From an uncultured Actinomycetes bacterium (GTDB lineage Bacteria; Actinomycetota; Actinomycetes; Nanopelagicales; Nanopelagicaceae): 13,281 nucleotides of DNA. Of the stretch, positions 1 to 6,796 are shown piece after piece; within the stretch, counting starts at the first letter, position 1, and the number at the start of each line of letters is the position of its first letter. The notes beneath the pieces were generated by a model. That model saw only the letters and a list, made by a program, of their open reading frames with translations, was not told the DNA's origin and did no database searches. The stretch covers positions 1 to 13,281 of the forward strand of contig CAINSH010000217.1 of NCBI GenBank assembly GCA_903852955.1. The letters are read 5' to 3'. Both the position numbers and the translations under genes were made by a program.

Positions 1-13
1 AGAGAATAAGCCT

Positions 14-934
14 ATGAGTGATTTCCGTTCGGGCTTTGTTGCCATTGTTGGCCGCCCAAACGTTGGAAAATCAACTCTGATCAATGCATTAGTTGGAAGC
101 AAGATTGCAATTACTTCACACCATCCCAATACAACTCGAAGTGCTATTCGTGGAATTGTTCACGGAGATAACTTCCAGGCAGTCCTTGTAGATACTCCAG
201 GGGTACACAAGCCAAAGACTTTGCTCGGACAACGCCTCAATGCAGTAGTTGATCAATCTATGGATTCTGTCGATGTTGTAATTTTATGTATTCCAGCCGA
301 TGAAACTTCTGGTGCAGGTGATGTTTTTATTGCTCAAGAAATCGCTAAGCACCCAAAGGCAAAGAAATTTGCGGTAATTACTAAAACTGATTTACTGTCA
401 AAAGAAAAGCTTGCACTTCGCTTAACCGGGATCATGGATTTGGCACAAGGATTTACTTGGGACGAAATTATTCCGGTGTCAGCTGCAATTCATGATCAAA
501 TCGAACTTTTGAATAAGTTAATTGGTGATAATTTGCCAGCGGGTCCGCAGTATTACCCAGAAGGCACCACGAGTGATCAAGCAATCGAACAGTTAATCTG
601 TGAATTTATCCGCGAAGCTGCACTACAAGATGTGCGTGAAGAGTTGCCACACTCCATCGTTGTAACTATCGATGAATTCGGCGAGCGTGAAGAAAAAGGT
701 TCACGCCCTTTTTATGATGTGCATGCAACTATTCACGTGGAGCGTGACACGCAGCGAGCAATTTTATTAGGTCATCAAGGTATGCGCCTAAAAGAAATAG
801 GTATTCGAGCACGCGCTGATATCGAACGCGCATTGGTTGCCAAGATTTTCTTAGGCTTACATATTAAAGTTTCAAAAGAGTGGCAACGTGATGCCCGAAT
901 GCTCGATAAGTTAGGTTTTGAAGAGCGCCGTTAA
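14..934 (+). CDS. era: GTPase Era, ribosome assembly factor
   Basis: This encodes the Ras-like GTPase with a C-terminal KH domain that, in the known family, binds the 3' end of 16S rRNA and helps mature the 30S subunit. Of 306 residues, the G1 P-loop GRPNVGKS is at 13-20, the G2 threonines at 40-41, G3 DTPG at 60-63, G4 TKTD at 123-126 and G5 SAA at 156-158. The KH motif GHQGMRLKEIG starts near residue 253, and the length is normal for Era. G4 has Thr where the textbook motif has Asn (NKxD); I regard this as a family variant, not damage. The ATG at 14 gives the standard N-terminus. It lies four bases after an in-frame TAA (bases 7-9) that could end an upstream gene, so era may be a downstream operon member. 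Its stop overlaps the stop of the convergent transporter gene. The identification is secure. Confidence 0.97.
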   Translation: MSDFRSGFVAIVGRPNVGKSTLINALVGSKIAITSHHPNTTRSAIRGIVHGDNFQAVLVDTPGVHKPKTLLGQRLNAVVDQSMDSVDVVILCIPADETSGAGDVFIAQEIAKHPKAKKFAVITKTDLLSKEKLALRLTGIMDLAQGFTWDEIIPVSAAIHDQIELLNKLIGDNLPAGPQYYPEGTTSDQAIEQLICEFIREAALQDVREELPHSIVVTIDEFGEREEKGSRPFYDVHATIHVERDTQRAILLGHQGMRLKEIGIRARADIERALVAKIFLGLHIKVSKEWQRDARMLDKLGFEERR

Positions 935-1794
935 ACCGCTGATTTTCGGCTAGCCAAGTAAGAACCTAGAACCACCATAGGTAAACCAACGATAATTCCT
1001 AAAGTTATAGGTTCACCTAAAATAATAATTCCAAGTACAACTGCAACGGCAGTGTTTACATACGTAGTTAGAGAACCTCTGGCCGGGCCGATTTCTACGA
1101 TAACGATAAAGAAGAGCATAAAAGCGATTGCGGTACTAAAGACTCCAAGGGCAATTAGCGCTGCGATTGCATTTACTGAAACGGGATTAGTTGGCCACAT
1201 TGCAATAGCAATAGGTGTATAAATCATCGAAGTAATTGCCATTGCCACGCCGTTAATTGCAATTCCATCAACGCCTGGCAGGTTTGCTGTAATCATTAAG
1301 ACTGCATATGCATACAAAATTGAGGCAAGAATTACCATGGCAATTGCTTTTGGATTGCTACTACCTGTAATTGATTCGATTCCAACTAGTGCAACAATGC
1401 CAACGAATCCAACAACGAGACCAAAGATTCGCTTAGGTTGCCAAACTGAATGATCCCCGCGTAGCGAAGAGAAAATCGTTGAAAAGATTGGAACCGTTGC
1501 AACTAATAAACCCGCTAATCCCGAAGTAATCTCTTTTTCAGCATTGGTGATCAGAATCCAGGGACCAACCATTTCAAGAACTGCGTAAGGTGCAACATAT
1601 CTAATGCCTTTGATTGCATCCTTAAAAGTATTTTTTCGAATAGCAATGGGAATCAATATTGCTGCACCAATTAATGTACGACCGGCAACGATCAGGGGAG
1701 GGGGAATATCAGCAACAGCAACCTTCATTAGTAGGTATGGAATTCCCCATAAAAAGCCGACTATGCCAAAGTGGATCCAGGATTTACGCGTCAT
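931..1794 (-). CDS. EamA/DMT-family membrane transporter
   Basis: This is a 287-residue integral membrane protein of the drug/metabolite transporter superfamily. About ten hydrophobic segments can be read in two similar halves, roughly residues 7-140 and 149-282, the usual double-EamA layout. Typical features are the N-terminal FLWGIPYLLMK, an Arg-containing second segment (GRTLIGAAIL) and the late GEPIT motif before the last helix. Family members export or import amino acids, nucleotides, sugars or drugs, and the substrate cannot be read from sequence. The ATG follows the glgA stop codon with no gap (TAAATG) and has no visible Shine-Dalgarno sequence. Translation is therefore probably coupled to glgA by termination-reinitiation. 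The 3' end overlaps the era stop by four bases. A link to glycogen metabolism is suggested only by position. Confidence 0.85.
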   Translation of the reverse strand: MTRKSWIHFGIVGFLWGIPYLLMKVAVADIPPPLIVAGRTLIGAAILIPIAIRKNTFKDAIKGIRYVAPYAVLEMVGPWILITNAEKEITSGLAGLLVATVPIFSTIFSSLRGDHSVWQPKRIFGLVVGFVGIVALVGIESITGSSNPKAIAMVILASILYAYAVLMITANLPGVDGIAINGVAMAITSMIYTPIAIAMWPTNPVSVNAIAALIALGVFSTAIAFMLFFIVIVEIGPARGSLTTYVNTAVAVVLGIIILGEPITLGIIVGLPMVVLGSYLASRKSAV

Positions 1795-2955
1795 TTAAGC
1801 AATCACGCGTCGATACAAAGCAACGGTTGCAGCAGCAACTGCGTCCCATCCAAATTCGGTCATGGCGCGTACTCTGCCAGCAGAACCATAGGCAGCGAGT
1901 AATTCTGGTTGTGACATTAAACGCGTAATTGATTCAGTGAGCGCGTTTTCAAATTTGGCAGCATCTTCGGTGTAATCAACTAACTCACCGGTTTGTTTGT
2001 CGGCAATAACCTCAGGGATACCACCAACTCGAGAACCAAGGACGGCTGTTTCACAGCCCATTGCCTCTAAGTTAACGATTCCAAGGGGTTCATAAACTGA
2101 TGGACAGATGAACAAATCTGCCGCAGTTAACATCGCGGTTAATTCATCGTGGGCCAACATGTCCTTAATCCACCAAATATTTGATCGGGTCTTTTGAAGT
2201 TCGGCGATTAAATCAGCTACCTCTTTGCCAATACCTTCTTCGTCAGGACTACCGGCGGCAAGTACTAGTCCATATTCAGCGGGTACTTGTTTCCAAGCAC
2301 GCAAAAGATGTGCCAAACCTTTTTGGCGAGTAATTCGCCCAACAAATATTGCATATCGACCAGTGACGCCATATTTAACCGGCACTGCTGCGTCGTGATT
2401 TGGAGCAAACTTTGAAGTATCAACACCGTTACGGATAGTTATAACTTTATTGGGATTTACGTTTGGGTATGACTTTAAAACATCGGCGCGCATGCCATCA
2501 CTTACGGCAATGATTGCAGCTGCGGCTTCGTAGGCAGTTTTTTCTGCCCACGATGAAATTGCATATCCACCGCCAAGCTGTTCGGCCTTCCAAGGTCGCA
2601 ATGGTTCAAGTGAATGAGCGCTAACAATGTGGGGGATTGAGTACTGCATCGCTGCAACATGTCCAGCCATATTGGCATACCAAGTATGAGAGTGCACTAA
2701 ATCAACATTGCCCAAATTCGTTGCTATCTCTAAATCAGTTACTAAAGCTTGGACCGCCGGATTTGCTGAAACAAATTGAGTTGGGGTTTCGTAACCGAAA
2801 GCATCATCGCGTTTGCCGCCAAAGCAGTGCACATCAACATCGACACCATTGATACTTCTTAGGGCTTGTGTTAATTGCAGGACATGAACACCTGCTCCGC
2901 CATAGATTGCAGGAGGCCATTCTTTAGTAACAATGCCAACTTTTAGCCTGCTCAA
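1795..2955 (-). CDS. glgA: GT4-family glycogen synthase / alpha-maltose-1-phosphate synthase (GlgA/GlgM type)
   Basis: This is a retaining GT-B glycosyltransferase of the actinobacterial GlgA family. The mycobacterial relative (GlgM) joins ADP-glucose to glucose 1-phosphate to make maltose 1-phosphate; older annotation calls it glycogen synthase. Numbering from the TTG start chosen here (386 residues): the donor-site loop KEWPP...GGAGVH lies at 11-24, SHTW at 89-92, SAHSLEPLRPWK near 112-123, the inter-domain GRITRQKG at 206-213, and the E-x7-E motif EPLGIVNLE at 289-297. I chose TTG at 2953-2955 because a strong AGGGGG (2962-2967) sits six bases upstream and the resulting N-terminus is MSRLKVGIVT, matching the family. 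A GTG ten codons further up (2983-2985) is open but has no Shine-Dalgarno sequence. Divergence from glgC matches the mycobacterial arrangement. The exact acceptor, glucan or glucose 1-phosphate, is uncertain. Confidence 0.92.
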   Translation of the reverse strand: MSRLKVGIVTKEWPPAIYGGAGVHVLQLTQALRSINGVDVDVHCFGGKRDDAFGYETPTQFVSANPAVQALVTDLEIATNLGNVDLVHSHTWYANMAGHVAAMQYSIPHIVSAHSLEPLRPWKAEQLGGGYAISSWAEKTAYEAAAAIIAVSDGMRADVLKSYPNVNPNKVITIRNGVDTSKFAPNHDAAVPVKYGVTGRYAIFVGRITRQKGLAHLLRAWKQVPAEYGLVLAAGSPDEEGIGKEVADLIAELQKTRSNIWWIKDMLAHDELTAMLTAADLFICPSVYEPLGIVNLEAMGCETAVLGSRVGGIPEVIADKQTGELVDYTEDAAKFENALTESITRLMSQPELLAAYGSAGRVRAMTEFGWDAVAAATVALYRRVIA

Positions 2956-2961
2956 AGCAAT

Positions 2962-2967
2962 CCCCCT
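2962..2967 (-). promoter_or_regulatory. Shine-Dalgarno AGGGGG of glgA
   Basis: On the minus strand AGGGGG lies six bases before the TTG at 2953-2955. It is one of the clearest ribosome binding sites in the window. It decides the glgA start in favour of TTG over the GTG at 2983-2985, which has no such site in front of it. Confidence 0.7.
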
Positions 2968-2985
2968 ACCCTCATCCAGAGGCAC

Positions 2986-2991
2986 AGGCTA
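2986..2991 (-). promoter_or_regulatory. Candidate -10 box of glgA (TAGCCT)
   Basis: Read on the minus strand, TAGCCT fits the actinobacterial TANNNT -10 pattern. Transcription would start near 2979, giving a leader of about 24 bases that contains the AGGGGG ribosome binding site before the TTG start. It overlaps the glgC -10 box on the other strand. No -35 is evident. This is an inference from pattern and spacing only. Confidence 0.35.
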
Positions 2992-2995
2992 TCGT
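2990..2995 (+). promoter_or_regulatory. Candidate leaderless promoter -10 box of glgC (TATCGT)
   Basis: TATCGT fits TANNNT and ends six bases before the glgC ATG at 3002. A -10 box this close puts the transcription start at the A of the ATG, the geometry of leaderless actinobacterial mRNAs. There is no Shine-Dalgarno sequence just upstream of the ATG. The box sits inside an imperfect 12-base inverted repeat (2988-2999), so its complement can serve the divergent glgA. Confidence 0.5.
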
Positions 2996-3001
2996 TAGCG
3001 C

Positions 3002-4225
3002 ATGGCAAAACTTAAACTTCCCCTAGGAATTGTCCTAGCTGGCGGAGAAGGTAAGCGTTTAATGCCGTTGACTGCAGATCGGGCAAAACCTGCCGTTCCT
3101 TTTGGTGGTTCTTATCGCCTGATTGATTTTGTTTTATCAAACTTAGTAAATGCCAGCATGTTAAAAATTGCGGTGCTGACTCAGTACAAGTCGCACTCAC
3201 TTGACCGTCACATAACTACAACGTGGCGCATGTCTGCATTGCTGGGCAACTACATCACTCCAGTTCCCGCCCAGCAACGTCTTGGACCACGCTGGTATAC
3301 AGGTAGCGCAGATGCAATTTTGCAAAACTTTAATTTAATTCATGACGAAAATCCTGAACACGTTTTAGTGTTCGGAGCTGATCACGTTTATCGCATGGAT
3401 CCGGGCCAAATGTTTGTCCAGCATGTCGAAACTGGCGCAGGAATTACAGTTGCAGCAATCCGCATGCCACGCGCTGAAGCACACGAGTTCGGTGTTATTG
3501 AATTAGCCGAAGATGGAATCACTATTAAGGCCTTTCATGAAAAACCATCTGACCCACCAGCAATGCCAGGGCACCCAGATCTTTGTTTAGTATCAATGGG
3601 TAACTACATCTTCAAACGAGATGTAATGGAAGAAGCATTAATTATCGATGCCGAAGATATTGAATCACGACACGACTTGGGCGGAAATATCATTCCTTTC
3701 CTGACTAAAAACGGCGAAGCAAAGGTTTATGACTTTGCAAATAACGTTGTTCCGGGTGAAACCGAGCGCGATAAGGGTTACTGGCGAGACGTTGGTTCTA
3801 TTGATGCATATTACGACGCACATATGGATTTAGTTTCAGTGCATCCAATCTTTAATTTGTATAACCGTGAGTGGCCTTTACTTACAAATCCACCATCACT
3901 ACCGCCTGCCAAATTCAGCGAGAGCGGCGGCGCCCATGATTCAATCGTTGGCGCGGGTTCGATTATTGCCGGCGGAATCTTGCATGGTTCCGTGGTTTCC
4001 TACGACGTAACCGTTGGTCGTGGCGCAATTGTTGAAGGTTCGGTATTAATGCCATCGGTGCGAATTGGTGATAAATCAATTGTCCGTAACGCAATTTTGG
4101 ATAAAAACGTTGTGGTTGAACCAGGTGCACAAATCGGCGTAGATCTAGAACGCGATCGTCAGCGATTTACAATTAGCCCAGGCGGAATCATTGTTGTTGG
4201 TAAAGGCGTACGCGTTACCGCTTAA
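3002..4225 (+). CDS. glgC: Glucose-1-phosphate adenylyltransferase (ADP-glucose pyrophosphorylase)
   Basis: GlgC catalyses ATP + glucose 1-phosphate -> ADP-glucose + PPi, the committing step of bacterial glycogen and maltosyl-phosphate synthesis in the cytosol. Of 407 residues, the nucleotidyltransferase core carries LAGGEGKRL at 12-20, YTGSADA at 99-105, [10 protein letters not shown] at 124-133, the sugar-phosphate-binding FHEKP at 178-182 and GYWRDVGS at 259-266. From about 310 onward a hexapeptide-repeat left-handed beta-helix follows, ending in the usual GGIIVVGKG. The length is normal for actinobacterial GlgC. The ATG at 3002 gives a short family-typical lead-in and lies six bases after a TATCGT box, so the mRNA is probably leaderless. 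It is divergent from glgA and convergent with xylB, whose stop codon lies four bases away. Allosteric effectors cannot be predicted from sequence here. Confidence 0.97.
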   Translation: MAKLKLPLGIVLAGGEGKRLMPLTADRAKPAVPFGGSYRLIDFVLSNLVNASMLKIAVLTQYKSHSLDRHITTTWRMSALLGNYITPVPAQQRLGPRWYTGSADAILQNFNLIHDENPEHVLVFGADHVYRMDPGQMFVQHVETGAGITVAAIRMPRAEAHEFGVIELAEDGITIKAFHEKPSDPPAMPGHPDLCLVSMGNYIFKRDVMEEALIIDAEDIESRHDLGGNIIPFLTKNGEAKVYDFANNVVPGETERDKGYWRDVGSIDAYYDAHMDLVSVHPIFNLYNREWPLLTNPPSLPPAKFSESGGAHDSIVGAGSIIAGGILHGSVVSYDVTVGRGAIVEGSVLMPSVRIGDKSIVRNAILDKNVVVEPGAQIGVDLERDRQRFTISPGGIIVVGKGVRVTA

Positions 4226-4229
4226 TCAA

Positions 4230-5633
4230 CTACCAATCTACAGTTTTATCGCGCAGGGATCGGTACTTGTCCATAACATCAGGTGTTGCTTTGCTTTGGT
4301 GATGTTCAACTTTTCCTAAATTCCATGTTGGCATTTGACCTAACAATGCCCACGCAGCTTGCTTGGCAGCACCGTCTGCAACATATTCACCGGCAGGAGG
4401 CACAAGAACTTCACGACCAAATAGTGCACTAGCAATAGTTGGAATCGCAGGGTTTTTTGCTGCCCCTCCAATTAACAAAATTCGATTAACGTTAACTCCA
4501 AGTGCTACCAATGCATCAACTGCATCTGCCAAACCTGCCAGCATTCCTTCAATCATTGCGCGCGCAATATCGGCCGGGTTTGAATTATTAAGGTTCATGC
4601 CGGAAAAAACTCCCGTTGCATCTGGGCGGTTAGGTGTTCTTTCGCCTTCAAAATATGGCAACAAAGTTAATCCATTTGCACCTGGTTTGGCAGTTAATGC
4701 AAGTGAGCCAACTTCATCATGTGTTTTTCCAAGAATTCGTGTTGCAGCATCCATAATGCGGGCGGCGTTAAGAGTGCACACAAGTGGCAAATAACGCCCA
4801 CTTGCATCGGCAAAACCTGCAACCGCTCCAGTTGCATCATGTGTTGGTGTCTCTGAGACTGCAAAAGCTGTACCCGAAGTTCCAAGGGAAACTACAACAT
4901 CTCCTGGTTGAGCTTGCACACCAAGTGCGGCGCCAGCGTTATCTCCAGCACCTGCGGCAATTGGAATCCCACTAGTTGTTGTTCCACCGAATTTATCCGG
5001 TGCAATTATTCGCGGAAGCGTAAGTTCTAAATCATGGCGTAGTGCAAGGCGCAAAATATCTTCTCGATAGTGCGAAGTTGTGGGATCAAAGTACCCAGTT
5101 CCTGATGCATCACTTCGGTCGGTAAATAGTTGCGAGAAATCTTTTGCACCTTGTAACTGCCATGAGAGCCAATCATGGGGGAGCGCAACGGATGCAACCT
5201 TGGCGGCATTTTCTGGTTCGTTATCGGCCATCCAACGAAGCTTTGATGCGGTAAATGAGGCAACTAAAACCGAACCAACTTTGCGCGCGATTTCGGCGTT
5301 GCCGCCTTCTTCTGCATTTAAATCTTGAGCAGCTTGAGCAGATCGTGTGTCATTCCACAACAGTGCAGGGCGAATAACTTGACCGTTGTTATCGAGGGCA
5401 ACCATTCCATGCTGCTGACCTGCAATTGAAATTGCTTCAACACCATCTAGTCCGCCAGCGTCTTTAATTGCAGCATCTAAAGCTAGTTTCCAAAGCGTGG
5501 GATCAACTTCAGTTCCATCTGGATGAGTTGCACGGCCCTGGCGAACTAATTCTCCCGTGTGGGCATCGCGCAGGACTACTTTTACCGACTGTGTAGATGA
5601 ATCCACGCCCGCGATAATTTGTTGATTCCCCAT
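4230..5633 (-). CDS. xylB: Xylulokinase, FGGY carbohydrate kinase family
   Basis: This enzyme phosphorylates D-xylulose with ATP to xylulose 5-phosphate, feeding the pentose phosphate pathway. The 467-residue protein shows the two actin-like FGGY domains: GVDSSTQSVK at 9-18 (phosphate loop), GQQHGMVALD at 72-81, LLWNDTRSA at 91-99, the catalytic-base motif AGAGDNAGA with Asp231, SLGTSGTAFA at 249-258 and LIGGAAKN at 387-394. The QQHG and WNDTR motifs and the length favour xylulokinase over glycerol kinase or gluconokinase. No xylose isomerase, transporter or regulator is in the window, so xylulose could come from elsewhere in the genome or from another pentitol route. The ATG at 5633 has no Shine-Dalgarno sequence but follows a TAACCT box by six bases. 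It is divergent from pfkA. Exact substrate specificity is inferred. Confidence 0.92.
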   Translation of the reverse strand: MGNQQIIAGVDSSTQSVKVVLRDAHTGELVRQGRATHPDGTEVDPTLWKLALDAAIKDAGGLDGVEAISIAGQQHGMVALDNNGQVIRPALLWNDTRSAQAAQDLNAEEGGNAEIARKVGSVLVASFTASKLRWMADNEPENAAKVASVALPHDWLSWQLQGAKDFSQLFTDRSDASGTGYFDPTTSHYREDILRLALRHDLELTLPRIIAPDKFGGTTTSGIPIAAGAGDNAGAALGVQAQPGDVVVSLGTSGTAFAVSETPTHDATGAVAGFADASGRYLPLVCTLNAARIMDAATRILGKTHDEVGSLALTAKPGANGLTLLPYFEGERTPNRPDATGVFSGMNLNNSNPADIARAMIEGMLAGLADAVDALVALGVNVNRILLIGGAAKNPAIPTIASALFGREVLVPPAGEYVADGAAKQAAWALLGQMPTWNLGKVEHHQSKATPDVMDKYRSLRDKTVDW

Positions 5634-5639
5634 GCCGCA

Positions 5640-5645
5640 AGGTTA
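5640..5645 (-). promoter_or_regulatory. Candidate leaderless promoter -10 box of xylB (TAACCT)
   Basis: On the minus strand TAACCT (a TANNNT match) is followed by exactly six bases and then the xylB ATG. No Shine-Dalgarno sequence is present, so a leaderless transcript is the simplest reading. A weak inverted repeat, GACT-5-AGTC (5646-5658), abuts the box on its upstream side and could be an operator, but four-base arms are poor evidence. Confidence 0.5.
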
Positions 5646-5662
5646 GACTGTCCTAGTCAGCG

Positions 5663-5690
5663 TTGACCACAGGCAGGGTGTTTTTAACAG
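5663..5690 (+). promoter_or_regulatory. Candidate pfkA promoter (TTGACC ... TAACAG)
   Basis: TTGACC at 5663-5668 is close to the -35 consensus. TAACAG at 5685-5690 is a poor -10, 16 bases downstream. Transcription would start near 5697 and give a leader of about 33 bases that includes the GGAG ribosome binding site. This lies in the 96-base region between xylB and pfkA, which otherwise holds only the xylB promoter. The -10 call is weak. Confidence 0.35.
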
Positions 5691-5719
5691 GCCCGAGCCC
5701 TTCATCATTTTCTTTAAAT

Positions 5720-5723
5720 GGAG
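5720..5723 (+). promoter_or_regulatory. Shine-Dalgarno GGAG of pfkA
   Basis: GGAG lies six bases before the ATG at 5730. An in-frame ATG at 5718 overlaps this site and has no ribosome binding site of its own, so 5730 is the preferred start. Confidence 0.7.
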
Positions 5724-5729
5724 TTAATA

Positions 5730-6755
5730 ATGCGTATTGGTGTGCTTACTGGTGGCGGAGATTGCCCAGGTCTAAATGCTGTGATTCGCGCCGTAGTTCG
5801 TAAAGGCGTAAAAGAGTACGGTCACGAGTTTGTTGGTTTCCGCGATGGTTGGAAAGGTCCACTTGAAGGTTTAACAATGCCTTTAAACCTTGAGACAACT
5901 CGTGGAATTTTGCCACGCGGTGGAACGATTCTTGGTTCTTCACGTACTAACCCTTTCAAAATCGATGGTGGCGTAGAAAAGATTAAAGAGAACTTAGCTA
6001 AAGCCGGAATCGATGCACTTATTGCAATCGGCGGCGAAGATACTTTAGGTGTTGCTACAAAGTTGGATGCACTAGGCGTAAAAGTTATTGGCGTTCCAAA
6101 GACAATTGATAATGACCTTAACAACACCGATTACACATTTGGTTTTGACACAGCTGTAAACATTGCAGTTGAAGCAATTGATCGTTTACATACAACTGCC
6201 GAATCACACCATCGTGCATTGATCGTTGAAGTTATGGGCCGTCATGCTGGTTGGATTGCTTTGCACTCAGGTCTTGCGGGCGGCGCGGCATGTATCTTGA
6301 TTCCAGAACAAAAGTTCTCAGTTGATAAAGTCTGCGAATGGGTTGAATCTCGATTCAAATCTCATTACGCACCAATTATCGTTATTGCCGAAGGCGCAAT
6401 TCCTCAAGATGGCGACATGATTGTTAAGGATCAGACCCTTGATTCATTTGGTCACGTCAAGCTTTCAGGAATCGGTGACTGGCTAGCTGGCCAAATCGAA
6501 GCCAAGACTGGCAAAGAAGCACGCACATCTGTTCTGGGTCATATCCAGCGCGGTGGATCGCCTACGGCGTTTGACCGAGTGCTTGCAACTCGCTTTGGTC
6601 TACATGCAATTACTGCAGCGCACGAAGGTGATTGGGGCAAAATGGTTGCCCTACATGGCACAAATATCGCCCGCGTACCGCTTGCTACGGCTACTGAAAA
6701 GCTCAAGACCGTTCCTCTAGAGCTATATAAGGAGTCAGAGATCTTCTTCGGATAA
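5730..6755 (+). CDS. pfkA: 6-phosphofructokinase, PPi-type signature residues
   Basis: This is a group III-type PfkA that converts fructose 6-phosphate to the 1,6-bisphosphate in cytosolic glycolysis. The start at 5730 gives 341 residues beginning MRIGVLTGGGD, the usual family N-terminus, and has a GGAG site; ATG 5718 would add four unusual residues. Visible motifs are GGGDCPGLN at 8-16, GGTILGSSR at 64-72, IGGEDTLG at 100-107, PKTIDND at 123-129 with the catalytic base Asp127, and VMGRHAGW near 170. Asp104 and Lys124 replace the two glycines of the ATP-dependent E. coli enzyme. In the known family this pair marks PPi-dependent, reversible phosphofructokinases such as that of Amycolatopsis methanolica. 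PPi use is therefore likely but not proven. It is divergent from xylB and followed after 41 bases by aroG. Confidence 0.95.
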   Translation: MRIGVLTGGGDCPGLNAVIRAVVRKGVKEYGHEFVGFRDGWKGPLEGLTMPLNLETTRGILPRGGTILGSSRTNPFKIDGGVEKIKENLAKAGIDALIAIGGEDTLGVATKLDALGVKVIGVPKTIDNDLNNTDYTFGFDTAVNIAVEAIDRLHTTAESHHRALIVEVMGRHAGWIALHSGLAGGAACILIPEQKFSVDKVCEWVESRFKSHYAPIIVIAEGAIPQDGDMIVKDQTLDSFGHVKLSGIGDWLAGQIEAKTGKEARTSVLGHIQRGGSPTAFDRVLATRFGLHAITAAHEGDWGKMVALHGTNIARVPLATATEKLKTVPLELYKESEIFFG

Positions 6756-6770
6756 TTGCGGTACGCAGTT

Positions 6771-6780
6771 ATCAATTGAT
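6771..6780. repeat. Perfect 10-base palindrome ATCAATTGAT upstream of aroG
   Basis: ATCAATTGAT is its own reverse complement. It ends four bases before the TATTCT -10 box and so occupies the spacer of the putative aroG promoter, a position where a repressor could act. A second small inverted repeat, TGCG-GTA-CGCA (6757-6767), lies just upstream and directly after the pfkA stop. Together these fill the 41-base gap. An operator role is conjecture, because a palindrome of this length is expected about once per kilobase by chance. Confidence 0.35.
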
Positions 6781-6784
6781 TCTC

Positions 6785-6790
6785 TATTCT
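6785..6790 (+). promoter_or_regulatory. Candidate leaderless promoter -10 box of aroG (TATTCT)
   Basis: TATTCT is a good TANNNT match ending six bases before the aroG ATG at 6797. The intervening TAAGCC contains no Shine-Dalgarno sequence, so transcription and translation probably begin at the same base. aroG can thus be expressed separately from pfkA. Confidence 0.55.
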
Positions 6791-6796
6791 TAAGCC

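Noticed and set aside
1..9. Possible tail of an upstream plus-strand gene ending TAA at 7-9
   Set aside because: Only two codons are visible before the stop, so a gene cannot be identified or confirmed.
4199..4219. Imperfect inverted repeat GGTAA...TTACC around GCGTACGC at the end of glgC, considered as a terminator
   Set aside because: The stem is interrupted, lies inside coding sequence and is not followed by a T-run.
4363..4794. Open frame of 143 codons on the plus strand inside xylB
   Set aside because: It is antisense to a well-conserved xylB with all FGGY motifs, has no ribosome binding site or promoter that I can see, and is composition-driven.
5646..5658. GACT-5-AGTC inverted repeat next to the xylB promoter as an operator
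   Set aside because: Four-base arms are too short to separate from chance. It is mentioned only as context in the xylB promoter entry.
5718..5729. Upstream in-frame ATG at 5718 as the pfkA start
   Set aside because: It overlaps the GGAG ribosome binding site of the 5730 start and adds four residues not typical of the family N-terminus.
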